A DNA stretch of 64,000 bases from Anaerolineae bacterium (GTDB taxonomy: Bacteria > Chloroflexota > Anaerolineae > Anaerolineales > RBG-16-64-43): the NCBI GenBank assembly GCA_003141675.1, contig PLND01000040.1, positions 22,200 to 86,199 of the forward strand, given 5' to 3'. Under the pieces are notes generated by a model, which did no database searches, was not told the DNA's origin, and saw nothing but the letters and a program-made list of their open reading frames with translations. The translations under genes and the position numbers were made by a program. Positions within the stretch are counted from its first letter, which is position 1. The number at the start of each line of letters is the position of its first letter. Below are positions 8,937 through 16,959 of the stretch, in pieces.

Positions 8937-8971
8937 ATTAATCCCGAGACCCGAAGGGTCGAGGGATCAAT
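8937..8971. terminator. Nested hairpin downstream of the isoprenoid operon
   Basis: A 35-nt inverted repeat with three stacked arms: ATTAATCCC, then GACCC, a GAA loop, GGGTC, then GGGATCAAT. It lies after the stop of the minus-strand polyprenyl synthase and before the metallophosphoesterase gene. A stable stem of this kind fits a transcript end, but the following T run is short (AATTT on the minus strand). Confidence 0.5.
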
Positions 8972-9032
8972 CCATGGTGCTCAATGTAAATATACCCATG
9001 CATTTGGGAAAAAAATAAACAGGTGATACAAC

Positions 9033-10037
9033 CTACTTCTGCCGATCGATCAGCGCCCGCGCCAGCCTCTCGAGTTCCGGACTGTAATTTCCCTGAGGAT
9101 GGGCCGCGTGCAATGCGTCGAACGCCCGGCTGGTCCATTCACGCGCCTCCGAAAGCACGCGCTGCTTGGCGCCGCAGAGTTCCAGTTCCGCCAAGATTGC
9201 GGGAACAGTCGACGGATCCGGCTTCCCGGAAAGCAGGGTGCGGAATTTTTCTGAGCTTTCAAGACCGTAAAGAATCGGCAGGCTTTTTTTCCGGTCGAGG
9301 ATGTCGCCGGCATTGGGTTTGCCGGTGATCGTCGGGTCGCCCCAGACGCCGAGAAAATCATCTTGGATTTGAAACGCCAACCCCAGCGAGCGGCCGAACC
9401 GGCTAAGCGAGTCGCGACGCGCGCTCTCCGCGCCGGCGCTGACCGCGCCCAGACAGCAGGCGGCTTCAACCAGGGCGGCGGTTTTTCCTCCGACCATCTC
9501 CTGATATTGCGATAAGGTAATCCCCTGCGCATTCTCGTAGGCCAGATCCAGGTATTGGCCGTAGGTCAATTGGACACAGGTGGAGGAAAGGATCCGCAGC
9601 CATTCGGAGGAGCGGGCTGCGTCGGAATCCGCAAGCGTGGAAAACGCCAGCGTGAAAATGGCGTCGCCCACGTTGATCGCTTGCGCGCGCCCGTAACGGT
9701 TCCACACCGAGGGCCGACCGCGGCGCATCGCCGTATCGTCCTGAATGTCGTCGTGGATCAGCGAGAAGGAATGGATCAACTCGACGGCGCACGCCGGGGG
9801 CAGCGCCTCGCGCCAATCGCCGCCGCACGCGCCGCACGAGAGCAGGCAGAGCAGGGGGCGGATGCGTTTCCCGGTCGTCTCCGGCCCGATCCCTTCGCCC
9901 GACCATCCCATCGCATACGATGCCATATCCCACAGCCCGTTTTGCGAAGCCCGCAAGCGGTCCACCGCGCGATGAAGCTCACCGTCCAGTCCGCTCATCA
10001 TCTCTTCGATTGGAATCGCGCGGGAGTAGTCCGTCAT
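9033..10037 (-). CDS. Polyprenyl (geranylgeranyl-type) diphosphate synthase
   Basis: About 334 residues, a normal length for trans-prenyltransferases. The first Asp-rich motif is DDIQDD, preceded by [10 protein letters not shown]. The second is [19 protein letters not shown] supplies the IPP-binding Lys/Arg and GGKTAAL the later conserved Lys. It condenses IPP with allylic diphosphates. Chain length cannot be fixed from sequence, though GGPP or FPP is likely. The start is ATG 10037, which overlaps the stop of the IPP isomerase gene by ATGA; the frame upstream is a proline/arginine-rich shadow of that gene. Coupling with a type 2 isomerase makes a compact module from IPP to prenyl chains, for quinones, carotenoids or lipids. 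Confidence 0.92.
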   Translation of the reverse strand: MTDYSRAIPIEEMMSGLDGELHRAVDRLRASQNGLWDMASYAMGWSGEGIGPETTGKRIRPLLCLLSCGACGGDWREALPPACAVELIHSFSLIHDDIQDDTAMRRGRPSVWNRYGRAQAINVGDAIFTLAFSTLADSDAARSSEWLRILSSTCVQLTYGQYLDLAYENAQGITLSQYQEMVGGKTAALVEAACCLGAVSAGAESARRDSLSRFGRSLGLAFQIQDDFLGVWGDPTITGKPNAGDILDRKKSLPILYGLESSEKFRTLLSGKPDPSTVPAILAELELCGAKQRVLSEAREWTSRAFDALHAAHPQGNYSPELERLARALIDRQK

Positions 10038-11062
10038 GGTCTTTGGAGGGGGACGCGTTGCAGAGCGGCCAGGTCGCGGGCGCCGGCGGCGAACATTGTC
10101 ACCCGAAGTTCTGTGAGGAACCGTTGGATGTCGGCTTCGACCGCTTTCGGGCTGCGCACGGCCGACCGCAGCAGCGGACCGGCCACGCCCGCCAGACGTG
10201 CGCCGAGCGCGATGCATTTGGCTATTTCCAACCCGTTACGAATCCCGCCGGAAGCGATGATCGGCAGATTCGGTAGCACCCGATGGCACTCCGCCAGGGC
10301 ATCGGCTGTTGAGAGGCCCCAATCTTTAAATAATGCGGCCAGCTTCACCCCGTCGCGGTTGCGGGCCCGGAACTTTTCCACCTGCGACCAGGAGGTTCCT
10401 CCCGCACCGGCCACGTCAATCGCAGCCACACCGGCCGCCGCAAGCTGGCGCGCCGTCTCGGCTCCGATACCCCAGCCCACTTCTTTCACCACAACCGGGA
10501 CGGAGAGCGCACGACAGACGGTTTCGATCTTCTTCAACAATCCCGCAAAGCGGGTGTTTCCTTCCGGTTGCAGCGCCTCCTGCAGCGGGTTCAGGTGGAG
10601 GATCAGCGCGTCGGCTTCCGCCAGCTCGACCGCCCGGCGGCAATGATCGACCGTATAGCCGTAATTGAGTTGCACTGCACCGAGGTTGGCCAGGAGCAGG
10701 ATGGATGGCGCGAGGCTGCGCACGCGGAAGGTTGCCGCAAGCGCAGGCGATTCGAGCGCCGGCCGCATCGATCCAAGCGCCATGGCGATTCCGGCGGATT
10801 GCGCGGCTTCGGCCAGTGCCCGGTTGATCGATCCGGCTTCCTTCGTTCCGCCCGTCATCGAGGAAATCAGCAAAGGAGCGGCGAGCCGCTTTCCGAAAAG
10901 CTCGGTTTTCGTGTCGACTTCGTCCAGATTGATTTCCGGCAGGGCTTGATGGGGGAAATGAAACTGTTCCAATCCGTTGGAAAGGGCGGATTGCACGTTT
11001 TTGGTCAAATTAATACGGATATGATCCGCTTTCCGGGATGCGCTGGGCGCAACTTTTTTCAT
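10034..11062 (-). CDS. fni: Type 2 isopentenyl-diphosphate delta-isomerase (FMN-dependent)
   Basis: A 342-residue TIM-barrel flavoenzyme that interconverts IPP and DMAPP using FMN, NAD(P)H and Mg2+. Family signatures in order: RKADHI near the N-terminus, SSMTGGT, HLNPLQE (substrate- and metal-binding His, Asn, Gln and Glu), VVKEVGWGI and the phosphate-binding SGGIRNG. It is unrelated to the type 1 Nudix isomerase. It is the first gene of a two-gene operon with the prenyl synthase, which it overlaps by ATGA. It diverges from acpP across about 165 nt. Confidence 0.95.
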   Translation of the reverse strand: MKKVAPSASRKADHIRINLTKNVQSALSNGLEQFHFPHQALPEINLDEVDTKTELFGKRLAAPLLISSMTGGTKEAGSINRALAEAAQSAGIAMALGSMRPALESPALAATFRVRSLAPSILLLANLGAVQLNYGYTVDHCRRAVELAEADALILHLNPLQEALQPEGNTRFAGLLKKIETVCRALSVPVVVKEVGWGIGAETARQLAAAGVAAIDVAGAGGTSWSQVEKFRARNRDGVKLAALFKDWGLSTADALAECHRVLPNLPIIASGGIRNGLEIAKCIALGARLAGVAGPLLRSAVRSPKAVEADIQRFLTELRVTMFAAGARDLAALQRVPLQRP

Positions 11063-11129
11063 TTTACGGTGTTTTCCTTAGAGGTTGGCGGGATAGTACC
11101 AGCCCGTCGGAAGAGTGTCAATGCCGGGC

Positions 11130-11158
11130 TTGACGGTGTGGTAATGGGCACGTACAAT
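11130..11158 (+). promoter_or_regulatory. Sigma-70-type promoter of acpP
   Basis: TTGACG at 11130-11135 and TACAAT at 11153-11158 are separated by exactly 17 nt, about 70 nt before the acpP start codon. It is one of the best consensus promoters in the window and faces acpP. Confidence 0.75.
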
Positions 11159-11229
11159 TGGTTTTCTCTGGCGGGTTCGCACGAGATCGGGACGTTGGTT
11201 CAAAACGCACTATAGAGGAGGAACACTCG

Positions 11230-11475
11230 ATGGCAGAAACCACCTTTGAAACGGTTCGCGGAATTATTGTGGAACTCCTGGCAGTCGATCCGTCCAAGGT
11301 CACCATGGAGGCCCGGTTCCGCGAGGACCTCGGAGCGGATTCGCTCGATCTGGTCGAATTGATCATGGCGTTTGAGGAAAAATTCACCGCCGAGATTTCC
11401 GACGAAGATGCACAGAAGATCCTCACCGTCGGCGAAGCAGTGAAATACATCGAAGCGAAACAGAAGCCTGCGTAA
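11230..11475 (+). CDS. acpP: Acyl carrier protein
   Basis: An 81-residue acidic protein with the phosphopantetheine attachment Ser at S38 in [10 protein letters not shown], the usual four-helix ACP pattern and a normal length. It carries acyl chains for fatty-acid synthesis. I use the ATG at 11230 because AGAGGAGGA stands about 7 nt upstream; the longer frame runs into the promoter. It is monocistronic: a strong promoter upstream, a stable inverted repeat downstream, and no fab genes adjacent, which is less usual than an ACP inside a fab cluster. Confidence 0.95.
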   Translation: MAETTFETVRGIIVELLAVDPSKVTMEARFREDLGADSLDLVELIMAFEEKFTAEISDEDAQKILTVGEAVKYIEAKQKPA

Positions 11476-11500
11476 GGTTTTTTCCTCCGGATAAAAAGAC

Positions 11501-11528
11501 GTAGGGCCGTTCCTTGGAACGGCCCTAC
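11501..11528. repeat. Perfect palindrome after acpP, REP-like or terminator
   Basis: GTAGGGCCGTTCC and GGAACGGCCCTAC form a perfect 13-bp stem with a 2-nt spacer, 25 nt after the acpP stop. No long T run follows, so it is not a textbook intrinsic terminator. Its GTAGGG...CCCTAC ends match those of the palindrome inside the REP-associated transposase gene at 26.4 kb, so it may be a dispersed REP element used as a transcript end. Confidence 0.6.
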
Positions 11529-11634
11529 GGGGTTAAAAAGATTCTTGTTATTTCTTCGCGCAGATCATTTGATCACATTGAAGGGAACCTGCTTTTTGCG
11601 GCCTGACCGTTTTCGCGGATAGGACGCGTTTTTT

Positions 11635-12144
11635 TTATCCCTCGCGGATTTCCAACGACCGTATTACCAAACCCGGCTGCGTCGCCCGCCCCGGATCTCT
11701 TTCCGGGATTTTAAGGACCGTATCCAGATTCCGGATCACCTTGCCAAAGACCGTGTGGTGATTGTCCAGATGCGGCGTGGACGCGAAGGTGATGAAGAAC
11801 TGGCTGCCGTTGGTCCCCGGTCCGGCGTTGGCCATGGAGAGCATGCCGGCGGAAGAGTGCCGCAGCGTTGGATGAAATTCATCGGCGAAGCGGTAACCCG
11901 GTCCGCCGCGGCCGCTCCCCGTCGGATCGCCGCCTTGAGCCATGAATCCGGGGATCACACGGTGGAAGGTTGTGCCGTCGTAGAAACCGTCGCGGGCCAG
12001 GAAAACGAAATTGTTCACGGTCCTCGGCGCCTGGGCGGCGTACAACTCGGCCTCGAACTCACCCAGGTCGGTGCGGAACACGGCCGTGTATTTTTTCTTG
12101 AGGTCGATCGTCATTGCGGGTGGAGCGGTATATTGTTTGGACAT
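11635..12144 (-). CDS. Cyclophilin-type peptidyl-prolyl cis-trans isomerase
   Basis: A protein of about 169 residues with the cyclophilin fold. Active-site pattern FHRVIPGFMAQGGD (the catalytic Arg and the Phe and Gln of the prolyl pocket), then MANAGPGTNGSQFFIT and HLDNHHTVFGKV. It speeds prolyl isomerisation in protein folding. There is no signal peptide, so it is cytoplasmic. The start is ATG 12144 (MSKQYTAP) with AGGAGA about 5 nt upstream; the earlier in-frame codon lacks a ribosome site. It lies downstream of thyX, separated by a G/C-rich palindromic stretch, and could be co-transcribed with it or separate. Confidence 0.93.
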   Translation of the reverse strand: MSKQYTAPPAMTIDLKKKYTAVFRTDLGEFEAELYAAQAPRTVNNFVFLARDGFYDGTTFHRVIPGFMAQGGDPTGSGRGGPGYRFADEFHPTLRHSSAGMLSMANAGPGTNGSQFFITFASTPHLDNHHTVFGKVIRNLDTVLKIPERDPGRATQPGLVIRSLEIREG

Positions 12145-12177
12145 GGATTCTCCTTGATAGATGGATCTACTCATAGA

Positions 12178-12227
12178 CCCCTCCCCAACCTCTCCCCAAT
12201 TTGGGGAGGGGGTAGGGGGAGGGGTAT
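12178..12227. repeat. C/G-tract palindromic intergenic repeat
   Basis: About 50 nt made of CCCCTCCCC-type and GGGGAGGGGG-type tracts around the palindrome CTCCCCAATTTGGGGAG. It separates thyX from the cyclophilin gene, both on the minus strand. The transcript would fold into a long stem. It resembles the CTCCCC/GGGGAG intergenic repeats common in many bacterial genomes, but no second copy was seen in this window. Confidence 0.55.
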
Positions 12228-12237
12228 GTTCGCAACC

Positions 12238-13674
12238 TTATCGAAAAAAACTGCTTTCCAGTTCCTTCCAATCCGGTTGCCCATCCCATTGCAGTATAGA
12301 ACCCAAAAGGGGATGAACCAATCGGATCTGTCCGGCGGCCTGGAGCGCCAGAACCCGCACCGCGGCGTGCGCGCCTTCCGAAGATCTTAGCTTGCAGAAG
12401 TGGAACGCCTCGCGCAAATTCATGCTCAATACCATCCGGCGCAAATATCCGTTGGGGACGACGTAGGCAGCCGCGTTGGGTCCGAGCGCCATGCGCAGAG
12501 CGCGGTATTCATCGGCCGCTCTCCCCATGACGTTGTTGTACTCATCAAGGAATCCGGCTTCTTCGAACCAGCGCGGGGTGACGTAGCCCTGATCGCATCC
12601 AAGCGGACCCGGAGTTTGAGACATCATGCGGTGCCGTTTGACTTCGAAATACGCACCCTGATCCATCACGGCTTCGAACGTATAGGTGATATGTTCCAAT
12701 TCGCGCAACGGTTGATCGTGGTCGCCCAGGCCCTCCAGCAGCGCGTCGGCGAGGAGGCGGCGCTCCTCGGACGAGGCGTCGCGGACCCGGCGTGCGGACT
12801 CCTCCAGACCCCAACCGCAGAAGCGGACACCCGCGGCGGCCAGTGCGCGGTCTTCGGCGCCGGGTTCGTAATCGATCAGGCGCATCCAACCTCGCGGCGG
12901 ATCCTCACGTGGCGCGGGAGGTATCCCGAGCGGAGCGGAGGCGCGCCGGAACTTCTCCGGAAGATCCCGCAGGTAGCCGTTTTCCTCCGCGTACTTCACC
13001 AGCGTCGGCACCTCGGCCAGGGCGGTCTGCTTAATCTCGGCGCCAATCACGCGCACTTCGGCCAGCGGGTGGGAAAGCATTTTGCGCAGGGCGTGTTCGA
13101 GCGCGCGCGCGTTGATCGTTATCCCGACGTTGGCCAGCACCGACGCCGGAAGCAGGTAACGGCAAACGTCGACGTAGCAGGAACGGATCCTTCCCTCCCA
13201 GCGCGAATCGCTTTCCCCTTCCCGCCGCGGGAAGCGCGCCCGCGCCAGACCGCCAACCGTTTCCAGCGCGCGCGCGTATGTGTCCAGCAGCTGTCGGCAA
13301 GTTTCGCCGTACGGTTTTTCCAGCTCGCCGCCGGCAACTTCCGGAGGCGCGAGAAACGCTCCGCTCGACCATTTTTGATAGCGGGTGCTCTTTTCGGTGT
13401 AGGAAACCAAGCGGTTGGATTCGAGGCATTCGATTGCGAGGCGCGAAACGTTTTCCACCGCGATATGCAGCACGGCGTGCTCGGCCACCGAGGCGTGACC
13501 GTATCCGACAACCCATTTCTCGTGGAACTCAGCGGAACGAGCGTCGCTAAGATCGGCGGCATTCCGGTCAAAGGGTTCGGGGGAACGCGAGGTTTTAGCA
13601 AACGCCACCGCGATGGTCTCCGGCGAGAGATCGCGTTCCCGCAGCAGATACACCCGCCGGGAAAAATCGGTCAC
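12238..13674 (-). CDS. Duplicated ThyX-family flavin-dependent thymidylate synthase-like protein
   Basis: 478 residues, about twice a usual ThyX. Both halves look ThyX-like. The first has GYGHASVAEH, SRLAIECLESNRLVSYTEKSTRYQ (a degenerate RHRxxSxNExSxRY motif) and the late CRYLLP...NARALEH element. The second has LEHITYTFEAVMDQGAYFEVKRHRMMSQ and VPNGYLRRMVLSMNLREAFHF. ThyX methylates dUMP using methylenetetrahydrofolate, NADPH and FAD. Here RHR is kept only in the second half and the E-x-S-x-R-Y end only in the first, so one composite site may be shared, or the protein may have another role. No separate ThyX or ThyA is visible in the window. It is coupled by ATGA to ribF, the FAD synthetase. 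Confidence 0.8.
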   Translation of the reverse strand: MTDFSRRVYLLRERDLSPETIAVAFAKTSRSPEPFDRNAADLSDARSAEFHEKWVVGYGHASVAEHAVLHIAVENVSRLAIECLESNRLVSYTEKSTRYQKWSSGAFLAPPEVAGGELEKPYGETCRQLLDTYARALETVGGLARARFPRREGESDSRWEGRIRSCYVDVCRYLLPASVLANVGITINARALEHALRKMLSHPLAEVRVIGAEIKQTALAEVPTLVKYAEENGYLRDLPEKFRRASAPLGIPPAPREDPPRGWMRLIDYEPGAEDRALAAAGVRFCGWGLEESARRVRDASSEERRLLADALLEGLGDHDQPLRELEHITYTFEAVMDQGAYFEVKRHRMMSQTPGPLGCDQGYVTPRWFEEAGFLDEYNNVMGRAADEYRALRMALGPNAAAYVVPNGYLRRMVLSMNLREAFHFCKLRSSEGAHAAVRVLALQAAGQIRLVHPLLGSILQWDGQPDWKELESSFFR

Positions 13675-14600
13675 ACTTCCTCCTGAAGGATGCGCCGGGT
13701 TTGCTCGATATCTTCCGTCATCTGCCGGCTCAGAGAATCGCTGTCGGGAAAACGGCGCTCTTCCCGCAGCCGGCGGACGAATTCAACTTTAAGGGTCGCA
13801 TCGTACAGATCGCCGTCGAAATCCAGAAGGTGAGCTTCCACCGTAACTGCTGGAGTGCGTCCATCGGCAAAAGTCGGGCGGACACCGACGCTGGTGGCGC
13901 TCCGGTAACGTTTTCCTTCATGGACGGCCCACGTGGCATACACCCCATGGGCGGGGACGACCATCTCCGGCCAGACATCCAGATTGGCCGTGGGTATCGA
14001 CATTTTCCGGCCGCGTCCCGCACCGTGCACAACCTTACCGGATAGGGCATACCGGCGGCCCAGCAAAGCGGCCGCCTGCACGGCGTCCCCTTCGGCCAGC
14101 GAATCGCGAATTCGAGAGGAGGAAATCGGTCCATGCGCGTCAGCTAAAGGCGGAACAATATATAGCGCATAGCCCCATTCGATGCTGTGATTGGCTAAAT
14201 ATTCGACGTTTCCTTCCCGCCGGTACCCGAAGGAAAACCCCGGTCCGCACCACAGGGAATGCAAACCTAAGTGTGACTTCAGGGTTCGGAGAAATGTCTC
14301 GGCCGGAATAGCGGAGAACGCCCGGTCGAAAGGTTGAAGAATCACGGCGTCGAGGGGAATCTGCTCGAGGAGCGCAAGGCGCTCCTCCAGCGTGGAGAGG
14401 TAGCGAAATGGCGCGGACCCCAGCACGGCCCGCGGATGAGGGAAGAAGGTCAGAACCGCCGACGGCGCTCCGTCTTCCCTGGCCGCCTGGGCCATTTTCT
14501 CGAGCAGGTAACGGTGCCCGCGGTGCAGCCCGTCGAAGGAGCCGACCGCAAGGTATGCTCCGTGCAAGGCGGCATTGTCGATGGATTGAATGCGTTCCAT
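13671..14600 (-). CDS. ribF: Bifunctional riboflavin kinase / FAD synthetase
   Basis: 309 residues. The N-terminal FAD synthetase domain has the nucleotidyl-transferase signature GSFDGLHRGH and the later SSSRIR motif. The C-terminal riboflavin kinase domain (from about 180) has GAGRGRKMSIPTANL. It converts riboflavin to FMN and FMN to FAD. It is the penultimate gene of the nusA-infB-truB cluster, where ribF is commonly found in bacteria. It overlaps thyX by ATGA, which ties cofactor supply to an FAD-dependent enzyme. Confidence 0.95.
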   Translation of the reverse strand: MERIQSIDNAALHGAYLAVGSFDGLHRGHRYLLEKMAQAAREDGAPSAVLTFFPHPRAVLGSAPFRYLSTLEERLALLEQIPLDAVILQPFDRAFSAIPAETFLRTLKSHLGLHSLWCGPGFSFGYRREGNVEYLANHSIEWGYALYIVPPLADAHGPISSSRIRDSLAEGDAVQAAALLGRRYALSGKVVHGAGRGRKMSIPTANLDVWPEMVVPAHGVYATWAVHEGKRYRSATSVGVRPTFADGRTPAVTVEAHLLDFDGDLYDATLKVEFVRRLREERRFPDSDSLSRQMTEDIEQTRRILQEEV

Positions 14601-14606
14601 GGAATT

Positions 14607-15491
14607 CTACAAATCGCCGAAGACTTTGCGCGGCTGCCAGGTTCCGGCCGTCGGATCCGCCTCGACCACGGCCAGAAGTTCCCCTTCGGGCGCGAGTGCC
14701 CGGGCCCGCCCCGTGGCGCCTTCCAGTGCGGGGATGGCGATGCCGTTGCGCAGCTTTTCCGCCTCCTCGGCGGTGAGCTGCACGGTCGACCAGCCTTCCA
14801 GAATGGCGCTGGCGGGCATGGAGATCTTTTCCCAAGTGCCTTCCAGGAAGCGGCGCTTCAGTTCATCCAGCGGGGTGGCCCGCTCCACCGAAAACGGTCC
14901 CAGGCGGATGCGGCGCAATGTGACCAGGTGCGCATGGGATCCCATCGCTTCACCAATGTCATGGGCGATCGAGCGGATGTATGTGCCGCGCGAGCAGCGG
15001 ACGCGCACCACGGCATTCGGGCTTTCCCAGCGCAGGAGCGCGAGTTCGTAAATGTGCACTTTGCGCGGCGTCATATCCACTTCCTCGCCGTTCCGGGCCA
15101 TGTCGTACGCCTTGCGTCCGCCGATTTTTATCGCCGAATAAACCGGCGGCACCTGCAGCCGTTCGCCGATGAACGTCTGCATCTTCGCCTCCAGCGATTC
15201 TTCGCGGAAGGTGAATGGGCGCGTTGCGGTGATACGTCCGGCGGCGTCGTAAGTCGAGGTCTCTGCGCCGAAACGGATGGTGGCGAGATATTCCTTGTCC
15301 AATTCGAGCAGATACTCGGCCAGCCGCGTCGCGGAACCGAGGAGGATGAGCAACACGCCGGAAGCATACGGGTCGAGTGTTCCGGTATGGCCGACTTTGC
15401 GGATCTGGGTCCCTCGTCGGACAACGTTGACGATATCGTGCGACGTCGGCCCGGTTGGTTTGTCAATGACGAGCAATCCCGGTTTGGGCAT
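14607..15491 (-). CDS. truB: tRNA pseudouridine-55 synthase
   Basis: 294 residues with the TruB signature KVGHTGTLDPYASGVL, which holds the catalytic Asp. The N-terminus LLVIDKPTGPTSHD and the later SRGTYIRSIAHDIG are also conserved, and a PUA-like tail follows. It makes pseudouridine 55 in the T loop of tRNAs. It lies in the classic nusA-infB-rbfA-truB-ribF order, with 6 nt to ribF. Confidence 0.96.
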   Translation of the reverse strand: MPKPGLLVIDKPTGPTSHDIVNVVRRGTQIRKVGHTGTLDPYASGVLLILLGSATRLAEYLLELDKEYLATIRFGAETSTYDAAGRITATRPFTFREESLEAKMQTFIGERLQVPPVYSAIKIGGRKAYDMARNGEEVDMTPRKVHIYELALLRWESPNAVVRVRCSRGTYIRSIAHDIGEAMGSHAHLVTLRRIRLGPFSVERATPLDELKRRFLEGTWEKISMPASAILEGWSTVQLTAEEAEKLRNGIAIPALEGATGRARALAPEGELLAVVEADPTAGTWQPRKVFGDL

Positions 15492-15538
15492 GGTTATCCT
15501 CCCTGGTAATCCGTTTCCCCTTTTGTGGAATTATATCC

Positions 15539-16543
15539 CTAGCCCTCTGCGCGGGCGGTTCCGCCGGAGGCGGAGCGGGGGGCATGCTGCGCGGCCAACC
15601 ATTCCTTCGTGCGGGCCAGAACGGCCCGGGTGACCTCTTCGAGGCTGCCTTCGATGTTCGCGCCCGAGGCGGCCGGGTGGCCGCCGCCCCCGAAGGAAAT
15701 AGCCAGGGGTGTCACGTCCAATCCGCTCACGACCCGCCAGCTGACTTTAATTTTTCCATTATCTTGTTCGATGAACATCACCACCACCGATTGCCCGTCA
15801 ATGGAGGAAAGAATGTTGACCAGATCGGCGTCGTCACGTCCGGGGTAGAGTGCGGCGCGCCGGTCCTCCAGCGTCAGGCTGGTCCAAACAAGTTCGCCAT
15901 CCCGCTCCAGGCGGGAAAGCCCCGCTCCCCAATATCGGGCGGCCGCAAAAGAACGCCGGTGCAGGCTGCGTTCGACTGTCTCGGGAAGCGAGCCTCCGGA
16001 TTGCATCAGACGCTGGACCACATCCAGCGTGTGCGGCCCGGTATTGGGGGTCCGGAATCCCAGCGTGTCGGTGATTACCCCGGCCAGCAGGCACATCGCG
16101 GCTTCGGGGGGAATGGACAATCCCAGCTCGAGGGCCAAATCGGTGATCAATTCCGACGTGGCCGTCGCCGCGGGATCCACTAGGTTGACGGCGGCAAACC
16201 GGCCGTTGGTGATGTGGTGATCGATGAGTAAATCGGGCGCGCGTGCGGGCGTCCCATCCGGGATGCTGATCCGTTCGGAATCGGCACAATCAACCACTAT
16301 GCTGATATCGTATGCGGGGGGAAGTTCCGGCCGGATGTCGCCGGAGCCGGGGAGAAAGCGGAAAACCGAACTGATGCCCTCGGATAGAACGGGGTAAGTT
16401 TTTTTCCCGGCGGCGCGCAGCATATGTCCCAGGCCGAGCATCGAGCCCAACGCGTCGCCGTCCGGGCGCTGGTGTGTCAGGAGAAGCACCGTCCGATTCC
16501 GGGAGATCAGGTCTCTGGCTTGGCGGAGCAATTCGGCGTCCAT
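15539..16543 (-). CDS. nrnA: DHH/DHHA1 family oligoribonuclease / pAp phosphatase
   Basis: About 334 residues. Metal-binding DHH elements in order: THQRPDGDAL, VVDCADSERI, LIDHHITN and the later GVITDTLGFRT. The C-terminal DHHA1 part has the glycine-rich FGGGGHPAASG. NrnA-type enzymes degrade short RNA fragments (nanoRNA) and 3'-phosphoadenosine 5'-phosphate. The start is ATG 16543 (MDAELLRQ), with GGGAATTC upstream; a TTG start 13 codons earlier is possible. Its place between rbfA and truB matches many Gram-positive and Chloroflexota genomes. Confidence 0.92.
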   Translation of the reverse strand: MDAELLRQARDLISRNRTVLLLTHQRPDGDALGSMLGLGHMLRAAGKKTYPVLSEGISSVFRFLPGSGDIRPELPPAYDISIVVDCADSERISIPDGTPARAPDLLIDHHITNGRFAAVNLVDPAATATSELITDLALELGLSIPPEAAMCLLAGVITDTLGFRTPNTGPHTLDVVQRLMQSGGSLPETVERSLHRRSFAAARYWGAGLSRLERDGELVWTSLTLEDRRAALYPGRDDADLVNILSSIDGQSVVVMFIEQDNGKIKVSWRVVSGLDVTPLAISFGGGGHPAASGANIEGSLEEVTRAVLARTKEWLAAQHAPRSASGGTARAEG

Positions 16544-16605
16544 GCGAATTCCCGGGAGCCGCTCGGCCAACCCGAAAATCAAAATCGGTCCGGCGGCCGC
16601 GAGGG

Positions 16606-16956
16606 TTACTCCTCCTTTAACGAGTCGATCAGGTGCTCGATATGTTCCGCGCGGTCGGGGGTGAAATCCCAGTGGAAGCGGAGCGATGGAAACGTGCGCA
16701 GCGAAATCCGCGCGGCCAGCGCGCTGCGCAGATAGCCGCGGGCTCCTTCCAGCCCCCGCAGGATTTCCCCGCGCCGGGCCTCGTCGCTATCCGCCGCCGT
16801 GATGAAAATATTCGCCAGCGAAAATTCGCGGTCTACGCGGACCTCGGTGACGGTTAACAGATGAAAGCGCGGGTCGGAGGATTCGCGGAGGAAAATCTCC
16901 GCCAGTTCGGTGCGGATCCGTTCCGCCAACCGCAGGGCTCGGGCCGGGCTGGGCAT
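16606..16956 (-). CDS. rbfA: Ribosome-binding factor A
   Basis: 116 residues with a KH-like fold pattern: N-terminal RALRLAERIRTELAEIF, then LLTVTEVRVDREFSLANIF and the C-terminal FHWDFTPDRAEHIEHL. RbfA helps mature the 30S subunit and 16S rRNA 5' end. It is 3 nt from infB and within the operon. Confidence 0.94.
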   Translation of the reverse strand: MPSPARALRLAERIRTELAEIFLRESSDPRFHLLTVTEVRVDREFSLANIFITAADSDEARRGEILRGLEGARGYLRSALAARISLRTFPSLRFHWDFTPDRAEHIEHLIDSLKEE

Positions 16957-16959
16957 GGG

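Noticed and set aside
12400-13686. 428-codon frame opposite thyX
   Set aside because: It lies wholly antisense to a gene with clear ThyX motifs and has no promoter or ribosome site.
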